A stretch of DNA of 64,000 nucleotides from Flavobacterium sp. N2038. GTDB lineage: Bacteria; Bacteroidota; Bacteroidia; Flavobacteriales; Flavobacteriaceae. Shown in pieces: positions 1 to 9,344 of the stretch. Both the position numbers and the translations under genes were made by a program. The stretch covers positions 3,038,001 to 3,102,000 of the forward strand of contig NZ_CP110001.1 of assembly GCF_025947185.1 (NCBI RefSeq). The letters run 5' to 3'. How positions within the stretch are numbered: position 1 is the stretch's first letter; each line of letters begins with the position of its first letter. The notes below the pieces were generated by a model that searched no databases, was not told the DNA's origin, and worked only from the letters and a program-made list of their open reading frames with translations.

Positions 1-1
1 T

Positions 2-556
2 CTGACCAAAGAACAAAAACTGAAACTTCATTATTTACAAGACAGAGGCCATGATATTGCAGGTCATGGTTATAATCACCTTAATGCCCTAAAATATTCA
101 AAAGAATTTGGATTGGAAAAATATATTAATGACGACATTTTACCTTTGAAAGCCGCCATGGCCAAAGATGGTTTCAATATACACTCTTTTGCTTACCCAG
201 ACGGAGCACGCGATGCCGAGCTGGATAACGAATTGCTTAAACATTTTGATGTTATAAGAGGTACAACCTATGAAGAAATTGTACCGGAATCCCAATATTG
301 TTATTACGAAGGCAACAGAGTAGTTTACGGACTCGGAATAGATGATGACTACAAACAATTTAATATTCCATACTATAAAAGTCTAATGGATTACGCGAAG
401 GCTCATGATAAAATAGTGATTTTTTATGGGCATAAAACAGTTGCTAATGCCGATGAAAAATTAGAGACTCCCCTTTCTGCATTAGAGGATCTTTGTAAAT
501 ATGCAAAAAATAAAGGTCTTAAATTTTATACTATTGATGATCTTGCTAAATTGTAA
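2..556 (+). CDS. Polysaccharide deacetylase (NodB-like), 5' truncated by window edge
   Basis: The reading frame is already open at base 2 and runs to the TAA at 554-556, so the N-terminus lies outside the window. Near the start it reads GHDIAGHGYNHL, which fits the second NodB motif with its HxxxH zinc ligands. FAYPDG follows, resembling the third motif (R/FxPPxG), and IVIFYGHK resembles the last conserved segment. Enzymes of this family remove acetyl groups from chitin-like, peptidoglycan or other polysaccharides in the periplasm or outside the cell; the substrate cannot be told here. The internal ATG at 113 is not the true start because the HxxxH motif lies upstream of it. Family call good, substrate unknown. 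Confidence 0.8.
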   Translation: MTKEQKLKLHYLQDRGHDIAGHGYNHLNALKYSKEFGLEKYINDDILPLKAAMAKDGFNIHSFAYPDGARDAELDNELLKHFDVIRGTTYEEIVPESQYCYYEGNRVVYGLGIDDDYKQFNIPYYKSLMDYAKAHDKIVIFYGHKTVANADEKLETPLSALEDLCKYAKNKGLKFYTIDDLAKL

Positions 557-591
557 TTTCTTTTTAGCATGAAAATGAAAAATATAGCGCT

Positions 592-628
592 AAAAAAATC
601 CCGTAGAAACTCTCTACGGGATTTTTTT
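592..628. terminator. Bidirectional intrinsic terminator
   Basis: A 9-bp perfect stem (598-606 with 614-622, ATCCCGTAG/CTACGGGAT) has an A-run on the left and a T-run on the right. It lies between the convergent deacetylase and the adaptor gene, so it can end both transcripts. Confidence 0.85.
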
Positions 629-660
629 ATTTGTTTAAAATTTAGAAATTATCTCTTTAA

Positions 661-1938
661 TTAATGTTCGTGCCCTCCTGAATTACTTAGTTTGGCATTA
701 ACAAAAAACGTTCCTTTGGTCACTATTTTAGTTCCTTCCGGGATTTCTTTAACCGGAGTTATAGCTGTATATCCAAGTTCTGAAACTCCTTTTGATACCT
801 CAATTTTTTCAAAATTCAGACTGTTTGCAGCAATTTTCTTTTCTTCGGCCTCATTATGCTTTTCACCTGATTCAGCTTCATGTTCATGTTCTGCTTCTGC
901 CTTTTTATCTGTTTGGGCAAAAATATAATATTTACCGTCAGCTTCTGCAATTGCATCATTGGGTACTGCAGCTGTAAGCGCATTCCCAATACTTATCATT
1001 GCCGTGATATTCATTCCGTCAATCAATCCTGTTTTATTTCCGGTTACAGTACAATGCACTGCAACTGTTTTACTTTCGTTTTCGAATGATGATCCTATAT
1101 TAAATACTTTTGCTGTATAAGAAGTTGTAGGATTATTTGTTAAAGTAAAATTTACCACTTGTCCCACTTTCACCATCGGAAGATCTTTTTCAAAAACCTG
1201 AAGATCAAGATGAATAAGACTATTATCTACAATTTCTACCACAGGAGAAGAAACATCAACATAACTTCCTATTTTAGCAAACTCGCTGCTTACCGTTCCG
1301 TTCACCGGACTTGTAACTGTTAATGCTGATTTTAATGAAGCTGAATTAATTCCAGCCGGATTTATTCCCATAAGCTGAATTTGTTTCTGTAATGATGCTT
1401 TACGTGCCCGAAGCGCATTCATCTCGGCAGTTGCGCTCTGCAAATTTTTCAGAGCCCCTGCATTCCCTTCCTGAAGTTCTTGCTGACGCTTCAATTCCTG
1501 ATTTGCCAGTGTGATTTTACTTCCAATAGTTAGATATTCCTCCTGCAACTGTATAAACTGCGGATTTTCGATTGTTGCAATAACCTGTCCTTTACGAACA
1601 TAATCACCTAATTGCACCTTAAGTGTTTTAACAACTCCGCCATACAATGACGTCGCATTTGCTTTATTGTTATTCGGAACTCTTAAAGCTCCATTCACTT
1701 TAATTGAAGCGGTAAGATTTTTATTTTCAATCGTTCCCAGAATAATTCCCACAGATTTTAACTGCTCGTGTGTCAAAGTAGCAATTGTAGCTGCTTCTTC
1801 CTCGTGATTCTCTTCCTTTGCAGACTCGGATTTTTCCGTTTCTTTTGTTGCTCCCTCACTCTCATTGCTTTTTTGTCCGCAACTAATCAATGATAAGATT
1901 GCCGTAGCAGCAAGCAAAATTTTAATGTTGACTTTCAT
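661..1938 (-). CDS. RND efflux periplasmic adaptor lipoprotein (CusB/CzcB type)
   Basis: This 425-residue protein is the membrane-fusion subunit that links an inner-membrane RND pump to the outer-membrane channel. The start at 1938 is preferred over an upstream in-frame start at 1989 because it gives a clean lipoprotein signal, MKVNIKILLAATAILSLISC, with Cys20 as the lipidated residue. After an acidic His-containing linker come the barrel-sandwich (lipoyl-like) half motifs, a coiled-coil hairpin around residues 140-190 and the beta-barrel domains. Two His/Glu-rich stretches (near residues 345-365 and the GGHEH tail) could bind metal. The gene is 73 bases downstream of the pump gene and is probably in one operon with it. 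Metal specificity cannot be assigned from sequence alone. Confidence 0.9.
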   Translation of the reverse strand: MKVNIKILLAATAILSLISCGQKSNESEGATKETEKSESAKEENHEEEAATIATLTHEQLKSVGIILGTIENKNLTASIKVNGALRVPNNNKANATSLYGGVVKTLKVQLGDYVRKGQVIATIENPQFIQLQEEYLTIGSKITLANQELKRQQELQEGNAGALKNLQSATAEMNALRARKASLQKQIQLMGINPAGINSASLKSALTVTSPVNGTVSSEFAKIGSYVDVSSPVVEIVDNSLIHLDLQVFEKDLPMVKVGQVVNFTLTNNPTTSYTAKVFNIGSSFENESKTVAVHCTVTGNKTGLIDGMNITAMISIGNALTAAVPNDAIAEADGKYYIFAQTDKKAEAEHEHEAESGEKHNEAEEKKIAANSLNFEKIEVSKGVSELGYTAITPVKEIPEGTKIVTKGTFFVNAKLSNSGGHEH

Positions 1939-2011
1939 GTATGCTCTTATTTTTAAATTTATCCAATGAAATCTGTCTTGTTTTTCCAAACAGAAATCTT
2001 ATGACGCTATA

Positions 2012-5000
2012 TTATTTATTATTAAAGTAATTGAACTGAACAGCCGATTGATTGTACTGGTTTAGAATATCCAGATAATTTTGTCGTATACCAACTGCCT
2101 GACTTAGAAACTGTCCTAATTCTGCAAAACTAATTTCTCCGGCTCTATAACTTAATGCAGATGCTTTCATAATTTCATCTGCTTGTTTTAATCCGGTAGT
2201 TTCATAGTAATTCAACAAAGAAAGATTCTTTTCGATCTCTGCCACAGACGACGCTTTTTGAGTCTGCATCTGCTGAGTCTGATAGGCCAGATTTTTCTCC
2301 TGCACTTCTTTCTCTGCCGAAGCTGCTTTTACTTTATTACGAGCATAACCGGCACCAAATAATGGAAAGGAAGCCGTTGCAGAGAAACCGGTATAAGGAT
2401 CATTTGCTCCCCATAATCTCTGACTGAAAACTCTTCCTGAAAATTCCGGCATATTACTGTTTTTCTGAACAGAAACATTAGACGTGGCAATTTTTACATT
2501 TTGTTCCTGAAGTACCAGCAACGGATGAGTGCCATTGTTTTCAGATAAAACCACCTCTGCTTTCCCTAAAGGAGCTTCTACAGGAAGCAGCCATTCATTC
2601 TGATTTAAAAGCATCATTAACTGTTGTTGCTGAACAACCATATCCTTTTTATTCTGATCTGAAAAAGCCTGGAGCTCCTGAAGTTTAGCATCAGCAGCAA
2701 TTCGATCAAGTGCCGCAATATCACCGGCTTTTAAACGAACCTCTGTAGTCTTTAATAGTAATGTATAAATGCTGTCCAGACGTTTATATAATAATTGTTT
2801 GTCCTGCAAATACCAAAGTTTATAATATGCCGTACGCACATCTCTTTTGATGCTCGCATTTAAAAGTCCAGTATTTAACTCTGCATATTTAAGCTGCTCA
2901 TTAAAATAATCTTTTCTTGCTGCATACAGGCCCGGCCATGCAACAGACTGTGATAGACCAATTTTTAATATTCCGGTATGATCAGACGGACGATAATCCT
3001 CATTCTCTGCAAATATTCCTGTTTTAGGAATATCAACAGCAGTTTTTACATTGAGTCCTGCCGTTCGTATTTCAGCCTCATTTACTCCCAATTGCTGATT
3101 GTTTTTCAAAGCTGTCTCGACAGCTTTATCCATTGAAATTCTTTCCTGTGCATTTGCAGATCCTAAACCTGCCAGACAAAACAGAATTACAGCTGTTGTA
3201 TTTTTCATTTTAAATTTTTCCTTAAAATTGAATTTCGAATTAAAAATAATGTACAGCAAAGGCAGCACAAACAACGTAAGGAAGGTCGCTGTAATTAATC
3301 CTCCAATTACTACGGTTGCCAAAGGTTTTTGTACCTCTGCTCCTGCGCTGCTGCTTATTGCCATTGGTAAAAATCCTAACGAAGCAACCGTCGCTGTCAT
3401 TAATACGGGGCGAAGTCTGGCAATAGTTCCTTCTCTTACCCTTTCAAAAATATTACTCATACCTTCTTTTTCAAGCTGGTTAAAAGTGCCTATCAAAACA
3501 ATACCGTTCAGTACCGCAACACCAAACAAAGCAATAAAACCAATTCCGGCACTGATACTAAATGGCATTCCTCTAAGCATTAAAGCAAAAATACCGCCTA
3601 TAGCACTCATCGGAATTGCGGTAAATATCAAAATAGCCTGTTTAAAGGAACGGAATGTAAAATACAGCAATGCAAAAATTAAAAGCAGTGATACCGGAAC
3701 AGCAACCATTAAACGTGCACTTGCTTCCTGAAGATTTTCAAACTGCCCACCGTAGGTAAAATAATAACCCGGTGGTAATTTTACTTTTTCGGCTAACTTC
3801 TTCTGTATATCCTCAACAACACTTTGAACATCTCGTCCTGCTACATTAAATCCTACCACAATTCGGCGTTTTCCAGCTTCCCTGCTAATCTGTGCCGGCC
3901 CCAGTTTATAATTGATACTTGCAACCTGAGAAAGCGGAATCTGATTTCCTGTATTGGTAGGAATCATCAAATTACTTACATCATCAATTCCGCTTCTGTG
4001 AATACTGTCTAAACGAACTACCAAATCAAAACGTCTTTCATTTTCATACACTTGTCCTGTACTTTTTCCTGCAAAAGCCGTACTTACTACATCATTTACG
4101 TCTTCTATAGTAAGTCCATAGTTAGCAATACGGGTTCTGTCATATTCTATATTGATCTGTGGCAAACCACTTACTCTTTCTACCTGTGGCGAAGTTGCAC
4201 CCGGAACACTTTGTATAACTTCGCTTACTTCTTTTGCATATTGCGAAAGTGTATCCAGATTTTCACCAAATATTTTTACAGCAACATCCTGTCTGATCCC
4301 CGTCATAAGCTCATTAAATCGCATCTGGATAGGTTGATTTTTTTCGAAGAAAACTCCCGGAATAACTTCAAGCTTCTCCATAATGGCATCTGCAAGTTCA
4401 TTGTAGTCTCTGCCAGATTTCCATTCTTTCTGAGGTTTTAAAACAACCATTAAATCTGTTGCTTCGGGAGGCATTGGATCTGTTGGAACTTCTGCAGCTC
4501 CGGTTTTACCAACCACCATTTTAACCTCGTCAAATTGTTTAATTATTCTCGATGCCTGCATTGAGGTTTCTATACTCTGATTCAGCGAACTTCCTTGCGG
4601 AAGAATACAGTGAAACGCATAATCACCTTCCTGAAGCTGCGGAATAAACTCTCCGCCCATTCTGGTAAAACAAATGATAGCAATCACAAATAAAAAACTT
4701 GTAAAACCAACTACTGCATACTTAATGTTTATTACTTTTTGAAGCAAAGGCTGATAAATATTCTGAAGTCTCTGCATCATTCTGTCACTAAAATTCTCTT
4801 TATGATTTGGCTTTTTAGATAAAAACAAAGCACACATCATCGGGATGTATGTCAGCGACAAAATCAAGGCTCCAAAAATGGCAAAACCAACTGTCTGCGC
4901 CATTGGGCGAAACATTTTCCCTTCTACTCCAACAAGAGTCAGAATTGGAATATAAACGATTAATATGATAATTTCTCCAAACGCTGCACTTGTGCGTATT

Positions 5001-6328
5001 TTTGATGCAGACTGAAAAACTTCTTCGTCCATTTCATCCTGTGTAAGACTTCGCATCGCTTTTCGCGCTCCTAAATGATGTAACGTTGCTTCTACAACAA
5101 TTACGGCTCCATCGACAATAAGACCAAAATCAATAGCCCCAAGAGACATTAAATTGGCACTTACACCAAAGACATTCATCATGGCTAGTGCAAAAAGCAT
5201 CGCAAGCGGAATGGCAGAAGCCACAATTAAACCTGCACGAAGATTTCCTAAAAACAGTACCAACACAAAAATTACAATCAATGCCCCTTCAACAAGATTT
5301 TTTTCAACTGTACTAATTGCTCTGCCAACCAAATCGGTACGATCTAAAAATGGTTCAATAGTAACATCATCAGGAAGTGATTTCTGGATCGTTGGTAATT
5401 TTTCTTTTATGCGCTTAACCACCTCATTACTGTTTTCACCTTTTAGCATGAGGACAACACCTCCTACAGCATCCACTTCTCCATTATAAGTCAAAGCACC
5501 GTATCTAACTGCCTTACCAAATCGTACTTCGGCTACATCACTTACATAAATTGGTGCTGCACCGGTATTCTTTACTACAATCTTTTTTACGTCGTCCAGC
5601 GAAGTAACAAGACCTATTCCCCTAATAAAGTAAGCATTAGGTTTTTTATCGATATAAGCACCTCCTGTATTTTGATTGTTTTTTTGTAATGCAGTAAAAA
5701 TATCAGGAATACTCACACCCATTGCTTTTAATCTGTCGGGATTAACAGCAACTTCATATTGTTTTAATTCGCCACCAAAGCTGTTTACTTCTGCAATTCC
5801 GGGAGTGCCGTACAATTGTCTGGCAACTATCCAGTCCTGCATGGTACGAAGATCTTTTGCATTGTATTTATTCTTGCTTCCTTTTTTAGGATGAATAATA
5901 TACTGATACACTTCTCCAAGACCTGTACTTACCGGAGCCATCTTGGGTGTTCCTGCGCCTTGAGGAATTTGATCCTGAGCTTCCTTCAGCCTTTCATTAA
6001 TCAGCTGTCTGGCAAAATAGATGTCTGTATCATCGTCAAAAACTACGGTTATTACTGATAGTCCAAATCGCGAAATACTCCTGATTTCCTGAATCTTCGG
6101 AACCGTCGCAATACTTTGTTCAATGGGAAAGGTTACCAACTGCTCGACTTCCTGACCTGCAAGCGTCGGACAGCTTGTAAATATCTGAACCTGATTGTTT
6201 GTGATGTCAGGTACGGCATCGATTGGTAATTTGGTAGCGCTCCAGACGCCCCAAATTATTAGAAGCAAAGTCATTATACCAATAACGATTTTGTTCTTTA
6301 TACTGAATTTGATTATATTATCTAACAC
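2012..6328 (-). CDS. CzcA/CusA-type heavy-metal RND pump fused to TolC-like outer-membrane factor
   Basis: The 1438-residue frame holds two proteins in one. Residues 1-1035 are a complete proton-driven RND pump: the N-terminal TM segment, the KLPIDAVPDITNNQVQI segment, the TM4 motif DFGLIVDGAVIVVE with the proton-relay Asp, and repeated 6-TM halves. From residue 1041 (Met, base 3208) a second protein begins, MKNTTAVILFCLAGLGSANA, an apparent Sec signal peptide, followed by about 380 residues of TolC-like helices. The TDPMPPEATD segment is closer to CzcA-type than to CusA-type transporters, so a divalent cation is more likely than copper, but this is weak evidence. The gene lies between the small His/Cys-rich protein and the adaptor, forming a full tripartite efflux operon. 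The fusion and its internal signal peptide are discussed in the findings. Confidence 0.92.
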   Translation of the reverse strand: MLDNIIKFSIKNKIVIGIMTLLLIIWGVWSATKLPIDAVPDITNNQVQIFTSCPTLAGQEVEQLVTFPIEQSIATVPKIQEIRSISRFGLSVITVVFDDDTDIYFARQLINERLKEAQDQIPQGAGTPKMAPVSTGLGEVYQYIIHPKKGSKNKYNAKDLRTMQDWIVARQLYGTPGIAEVNSFGGELKQYEVAVNPDRLKAMGVSIPDIFTALQKNNQNTGGAYIDKKPNAYFIRGIGLVTSLDDVKKIVVKNTGAAPIYVSDVAEVRFGKAVRYGALTYNGEVDAVGGVVLMLKGENSNEVVKRIKEKLPTIQKSLPDDVTIEPFLDRTDLVGRAISTVEKNLVEGALIVIFVLVLFLGNLRAGLIVASAIPLAMLFALAMMNVFGVSANLMSLGAIDFGLIVDGAVIVVEATLHHLGARKAMRSLTQDEMDEEVFQSASKIRTSAAFGEIIILIVYIPILTLVGVEGKMFRPMAQTVGFAIFGALILSLTYIPMMCALFLSKKPNHKENFSDRMMQRLQNIYQPLLQKVINIKYAVVGFTSFLFVIAIICFTRMGGEFIPQLQEGDYAFHCILPQGSSLNQSIETSMQASRIIKQFDEVKMVVGKTGAAEVPTDPMPPEATDLMVVLKPQKEWKSGRDYNELADAIMEKLEVIPGVFFEKNQPIQMRFNELMTGIRQDVAVKIFGENLDTLSQYAKEVSEVIQSVPGATSPQVERVSGLPQINIEYDRTRIANYGLTIEDVNDVVSTAFAGKSTGQVYENERRFDLVVRLDSIHRSGIDDVSNLMIPTNTGNQIPLSQVASINYKLGPAQISREAGKRRIVVGFNVAGRDVQSVVEDIQKKLAEKVKLPPGYYFTYGGQFENLQEASARLMVAVPVSLLLIFALLYFTFRSFKQAILIFTAIPMSAIGGIFALMLRGMPFSISAGIGFIALFGVAVLNGIVLIGTFNQLEKEGMSNIFERVREGTIARLRPVLMTATVASLGFLPMAISSSAGAEVQKPLATVVIGGLITATFLTLFVLPLLYIIFNSKFNFKEKFKMKNTTAVILFCLAGLGSANAQERISMDKAVETALKNNQQLGVNEAEIRTAGLNVKTAVDIPKTGIFAENEDYRPSDHTGILKIGLSQSVAWPGLYAARKDYFNEQLKYAELNTGLLNASIKRDVRTAYYKLWYLQDKQLLYKRLDSIYTLLLKTTEVRLKAGDIAALDRIAADAKLQELQAFSDQNKKDMVVQQQQLMMLLNQNEWLLPVEAPLGKAEVVLSENNGTHPLLVLQEQNVKIATSNVSVQKNSNMPEFSGRVFSQRLWGANDPYTGFSATASFPLFGAGYARNKVKAASAEKEVQEKNLAYQTQQMQTQKASSVAEIEKNLSLLNYYETTGLKQADEIMKASALSYRAGEISFAELGQFLSQAVGIRQNYLDILNQYNQSAVQFNYFNNK

Positions 6329-6503
6329 AATGTATTTTATTATTTAACGCTTAGAAAATAGGCCGTTTCACCGGTAGCCGGCGAAAACTAAGAAGTATGC
6401 TGAAAGATCACATAACTGCAAAAAACTTTTTTTACAGCATGATAATAGTGATTCTTAAAAAAGAAAAATCACAATCTGAATTACAACATAATTCAAAAGA
6501 AAA

Positions 6504-6827
6504 TTAAGCGAAAAACTTGGGCGGTTGCCATATACTTCCTGAGTATCTGGAAATAACCTGACAATCTCTAATAACCGAATTTTTAACGGTATAAGTTTGT
6601 TGTGGAAGATTAAAATCGGGTAACTTAAACTGGAATTTTACAACAGAAACACTGCAGCATGAACATTGGCAAAAAGGTGTGCAATGATCGTCATTATCCT
6701 GACTATGGCTGTGACTAGCCTCCTGTATTTTTGAATTGGTGTCTGTACAACTATTATATACATCACTGCATGGCACTACAAGAAGCGCCAGAATGTATAC
6801 TAATAATATTGTTGATATCCATTTCAT
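6504..6827 (-). CDS. Small exported His/Cys-rich protein (DUF6660-like)
   Basis: A 107-residue protein beginning MKWISTILLVYILALLVVPC, a hydrophobic export signal. The ATG at 6827 is chosen because it starts directly before this signal; an upstream in-frame ATG at 6860 would add a non-signal extension. The middle reads SHSHSQDNDDHCTPFCQCSCC, a dense cluster of His and Cys suited to metal binding. The C-terminus is SIWQPPKFFA, an ending that recurs in other small proteins of this window. It precedes the RND pump gene by 175 bases and is transcribed the same way, so a periplasmic metal-binding role next to the efflux system is likely but inferred. Confidence 0.72.
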   Translation of the reverse strand: MKWISTILLVYILALLVVPCSDVYNSCTDTNSKIQEASHSHSQDNDDHCTPFCQCSCCSVSVVKFQFKLPDFNLPQQTYTVKNSVIRDCQVISRYSGSIWQPPKFFA

Positions 6828-7095
6828 CACAAATACAAATGTATAAAATATTTCATGCAAATTCAGTTCAAAGTTGCTTAAAATACTATTAATACATTCA
6901 AACAGCTATACCTTATTGAACTCAAACGCTGTGCAATATTAAAAATCAATATGTAACAAAAATAAATTATCTTTATAATAACCAAAGATTTTTAGCTAAT
7001 GATAGTGGTACTTCTTAAAAGAAAATCTTAGTATTTAATACGTCAAAATCAATGTACCCTGAATTAAAAAATTGCTGCTTTAACAATTTCATTCT

Positions 7096-8709
7096 ATGAC
7101 TATGACCAATACATCAGAACTTCGAAGCTTCATTTTCAGACACCTTGATGGTTTGGCAGTTGCTCCTGTAGCAATTGCACTTAAAAAAAAGGCAGTTCTG
7201 GAATTTATCCTGAACAAAAAGCAAATACAGTTAACAGAACTTGTAAGTGTTTTTAAAGCAAACGAAGGCTATCTTAATGTTGGCCTGAGGATTTTAGCCT
7301 CTCAGGGTTTTTTAGATTATGATGTCGATAACAGTAAGCAGGAAATTACGATTACTGTAAATGAAAAGACAAAAACCGCCTTTTCGCTGTTTTATCTCTA
7401 TGAAGATGTGGTTGATTTACTACAATTTTCGACCCAGTTTCATCCCCGCATTTTTGATGATGCCCCATTTGAAAAGCTCAACGCTATATTTGAAAAATAT
7501 AAAAAAAACTATGGCATTGAATCTTCTGATGATGTTCTGACAAACGATATTCAGAATCAAATTTTAAAACATATAGAAGGTTATTTGATTGGTCCAACAA
7601 TTGTACGTCTGGCCATGAATGGAATGTTTCATAAATATTTTATGGAAACTTCTTTCAGGCCGGAAGAGTTTCATAAATCTCCCGAAAATTTCAAAAAAAT
7701 ACTAGACTTTTTTGTCCATCTTGGATGGTTTCTGGAAAAAAATGGTAATTATCAATTTACAGAAACAGGTTTGTTTTATGCCAAAAGAGCCAGCGCTTAT
7801 GGTGTTACAGTTTCTTATTTACCCACTTTTGCCAAAATAGAAGATCTGATTTTTGGCGATGCGGCAGTACTAAGAATGATTGCTGATGGCGAAAACGAAA
7901 TACATGTTGATCGCGAAATGAATGTATGGGGAAGCGGTGGTGCTCACGATACTTATTTTAAAGTGATAGACGAGATTATCCTGAAGCTTTTTAACTTACC
8001 AATTGAAGAACAGCCAAAAGGAATCCTGGATATGGGTTGTGGTAATGGAGCTTTTCTGCAACATATTTTTGAAGTAATCGACAGACAAACTTTAAGAGGA
8101 AAAATACTTGATGAGTATCCGTTGTTTTTGGTTGGTGTTGATTACAATCAGGCTGCGCTTAAGGTAACCAGAGCCAATCTGATAAAAGCCGACATTTGGG
8201 CAAAAGTAATCTGGGGTGATATTGGACGTCCGGATATGCTTTCAGATGACCTGAAAGAAAATTACAATATTGATTTGAAAGACTTGCTAAACGTAAGAAC
8301 ATTTTTGGATCATAATCGAATCTGGCAAGACCCGGAACAAATCAACAAAGAAAGAATTAGCACATCTACCGGAGCATTTGCCTACAGAGGAAAAAGAATC
8401 AGCAACAATCTTGTTGAGGATAATCTTCTGGAACATTTACAAAAATGGTCGCCATATGTGCGCAAATTTGGTTTGCTTTTGATTGAGTTACATACTATCG
8501 ATCCAAAACTTACTGCAAATAATTTAGGAAAAACACCCGCAACAGCTTATGATGCCACACATGGTTTTTCTGATCAGTATATTGTTGAGATAAACGTTTT
8601 TAATAAGATTGCATCAGAAGCCGGATTATTTCCCGATAAAACCGTTTTTAAAAGATTTCCGGATGCCGATACAGCTACTGTCAGCATTAATTTACTGAAA
8701 GGAAACTGA
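7096..8709 (+). CDS. Class I SAM-dependent methyltransferase, two-domain, substrate unknown
   Basis: The 537-residue protein has a Rossmann methyltransferase core whose SAM-binding motif I is ILDMGCGNGAF (about residues 309-320), followed by LVGVDYNQAAL, the acidic strand-2 motif. The N-terminal 290 residues are helical and winged-helix-like, with duplicated features (VLEFIL...GYLNVGLRILASQG, then MFHKYF...FKKILDFFVHLGWF), as in methyltransferases that carry a dimerisation domain. The overall size and layout recall the AprA-like methyltransferases of polyketide pathways, but I cannot confirm this. The gene stands alone, followed by its own terminator. No biosynthetic partner is adjacent except the oxidase loci 2 kb downstream. 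Confidence 0.75.
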   Translation: MTMTNTSELRSFIFRHLDGLAVAPVAIALKKKAVLEFILNKKQIQLTELVSVFKANEGYLNVGLRILASQGFLDYDVDNSKQEITITVNEKTKTAFSLFYLYEDVVDLLQFSTQFHPRIFDDAPFEKLNAIFEKYKKNYGIESSDDVLTNDIQNQILKHIEGYLIGPTIVRLAMNGMFHKYFMETSFRPEEFHKSPENFKKILDFFVHLGWFLEKNGNYQFTETGLFYAKRASAYGVTVSYLPTFAKIEDLIFGDAAVLRMIADGENEIHVDREMNVWGSGGAHDTYFKVIDEIILKLFNLPIEEQPKGILDMGCGNGAFLQHIFEVIDRQTLRGKILDEYPLFLVGVDYNQAALKVTRANLIKADIWAKVIWGDIGRPDMLSDDLKENYNIDLKDLLNVRTFLDHNRIWQDPEQINKERISTSTGAFAYRGKRISNNLVEDNLLEHLQKWSPYVRKFGLLLIELHTIDPKLTANNLGKTPATAYDATHGFSDQYIVEINVFNKIASEAGLFPDKTVFKRFPDADTATVSINLLKGN

Positions 8710-8738
8710 CAAAAATACAACGCTTTAAAGCGAAAAAC

Positions 8739-8780
8739 ATAAAAAAACCTCCAGATTCAATTGAATTTGGAGGTTTTTAA
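8739..8780. terminator. Bidirectional intrinsic terminator
   Basis: AAACCTCCA and TGGAGGTTT pair around an AT-rich palindromic core (GATTCAATTGAATT), flanked by an A-run and a T-run. It separates the convergent methyltransferase and the small exported protein. Confidence 0.85.
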
Positions 8781-8801
8781 TTATTCTTGACTATGTAAAT
8801 A

Positions 8802-9254
8802 TTACATTTCGTTCAAATCGTTGAATTCGTGTAATGATTTCAATGTACTTTCGTAAAATAAAATTGCCGCGATAAGGTTTCCTTTATCTGAGTATGGCAT
8901 CATTTTTCTTTGAAACTCTACAGTTGTATCTAAGAAAGTTGTAGTTCCAACTGCCTGACCATCTAATACTTTTTTGTGCTCACTATCGTCTGGAATACCT
9001 AAGTCTGCCATTGTAACACCTGGTTTAGTAACCAAAGCAATGTAAGGAAGAGTTTTTACTAAAACTTTAATACGTTCAATGTACAATTCTAAAAGTTCTC
9101 CTTTTTGCATACCACTCAATTCTTTCTGATCATGGTATTTACGAATAATAGCTGTTGTACTGATAATACTTCTTGGAGCGTTTTTTGCTTGAGCTGAAAC
9201 AGCTACAGTAGTTAGGAAGCAAAGGACTGTAAGTAAAATAATTTTGCTCTTCAT
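8802..9254 (-). CDS. Exported protein of unknown function
   Basis: A 150-residue protein with a clear signal peptide, MKSKIILLTVLCFLTTVAVS, cleaved near AQA. The mature part is helical and ends in FYESTLKSLHEFNDLNEM. I recognise no domain and no catalytic motif. Codon use and composition match the neighbours, and a well-formed promoter lies just upstream, so this is a real gene expressed on its own. The 90-base gap to the next minus-strand gene contains that promoter, so the two are probably separate units. Confidence 0.78.
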   Translation of the reverse strand: MKSKIILLTVLCFLTTVAVSAQAKNAPRSIISTTAIIRKYHDQKELSGMQKGELLELYIERIKVLVKTLPYIALVTKPGVTMADLGIPDDSEHKKVLDGQAVGTTTFLDTTVEFQRKMMPYSDKGNLIAAILFYESTLKSLHEFNDLNEM

Positions 9255-9286
9255 TTTTAAATTAGATTTGGTTGTTTGGATGTTGA

Positions 9287-9316
9287 CAAAAATAGAAAAA
9301 TTAACTTTAATTACAA
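9287..9316 (-). promoter_or_regulatory. Bacteroidota-type promoter for the 150-residue exported protein
   Basis: On the minus strand TTG is followed after 19 bases by TATTTTTG, matching the family consensus of a -33 TTG and a -7 TAnnTTTG. It ends 33 bases before the start codon. Confidence 0.55.
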
Positions 9317-9344
9317 GTTTATTAATTTCTTTTTTTAAAATTTC

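Noticed and set aside
1939..1989. Upstream start of the efflux adaptor
   Set aside because: The extra 17 residues would precede a lipoprotein signal and block it; the ATG at 1938 gives a proper lipobox.
3099..3731. A 210-codon plus-strand frame opposite the RND pump gene
   Set aside because: It is the antisense of conserved TM segments of the pump, with no start context or recognisable protein pattern.
4052..4441. A 129-codon plus-strand frame opposite the RND pump gene
   Set aside because: It is antisense to conserved pump sequence and has no protein-like composition or promoter.
6367..6386. TTTCACCGG/CCGGCGAAA dyad upstream of the RND pump as a metal-responsive operator
   Set aside because: The dyad has a mismatch, sits 40 bases from the start without a promoter nearby, and no regulator gene is adjacent; too weak to list.
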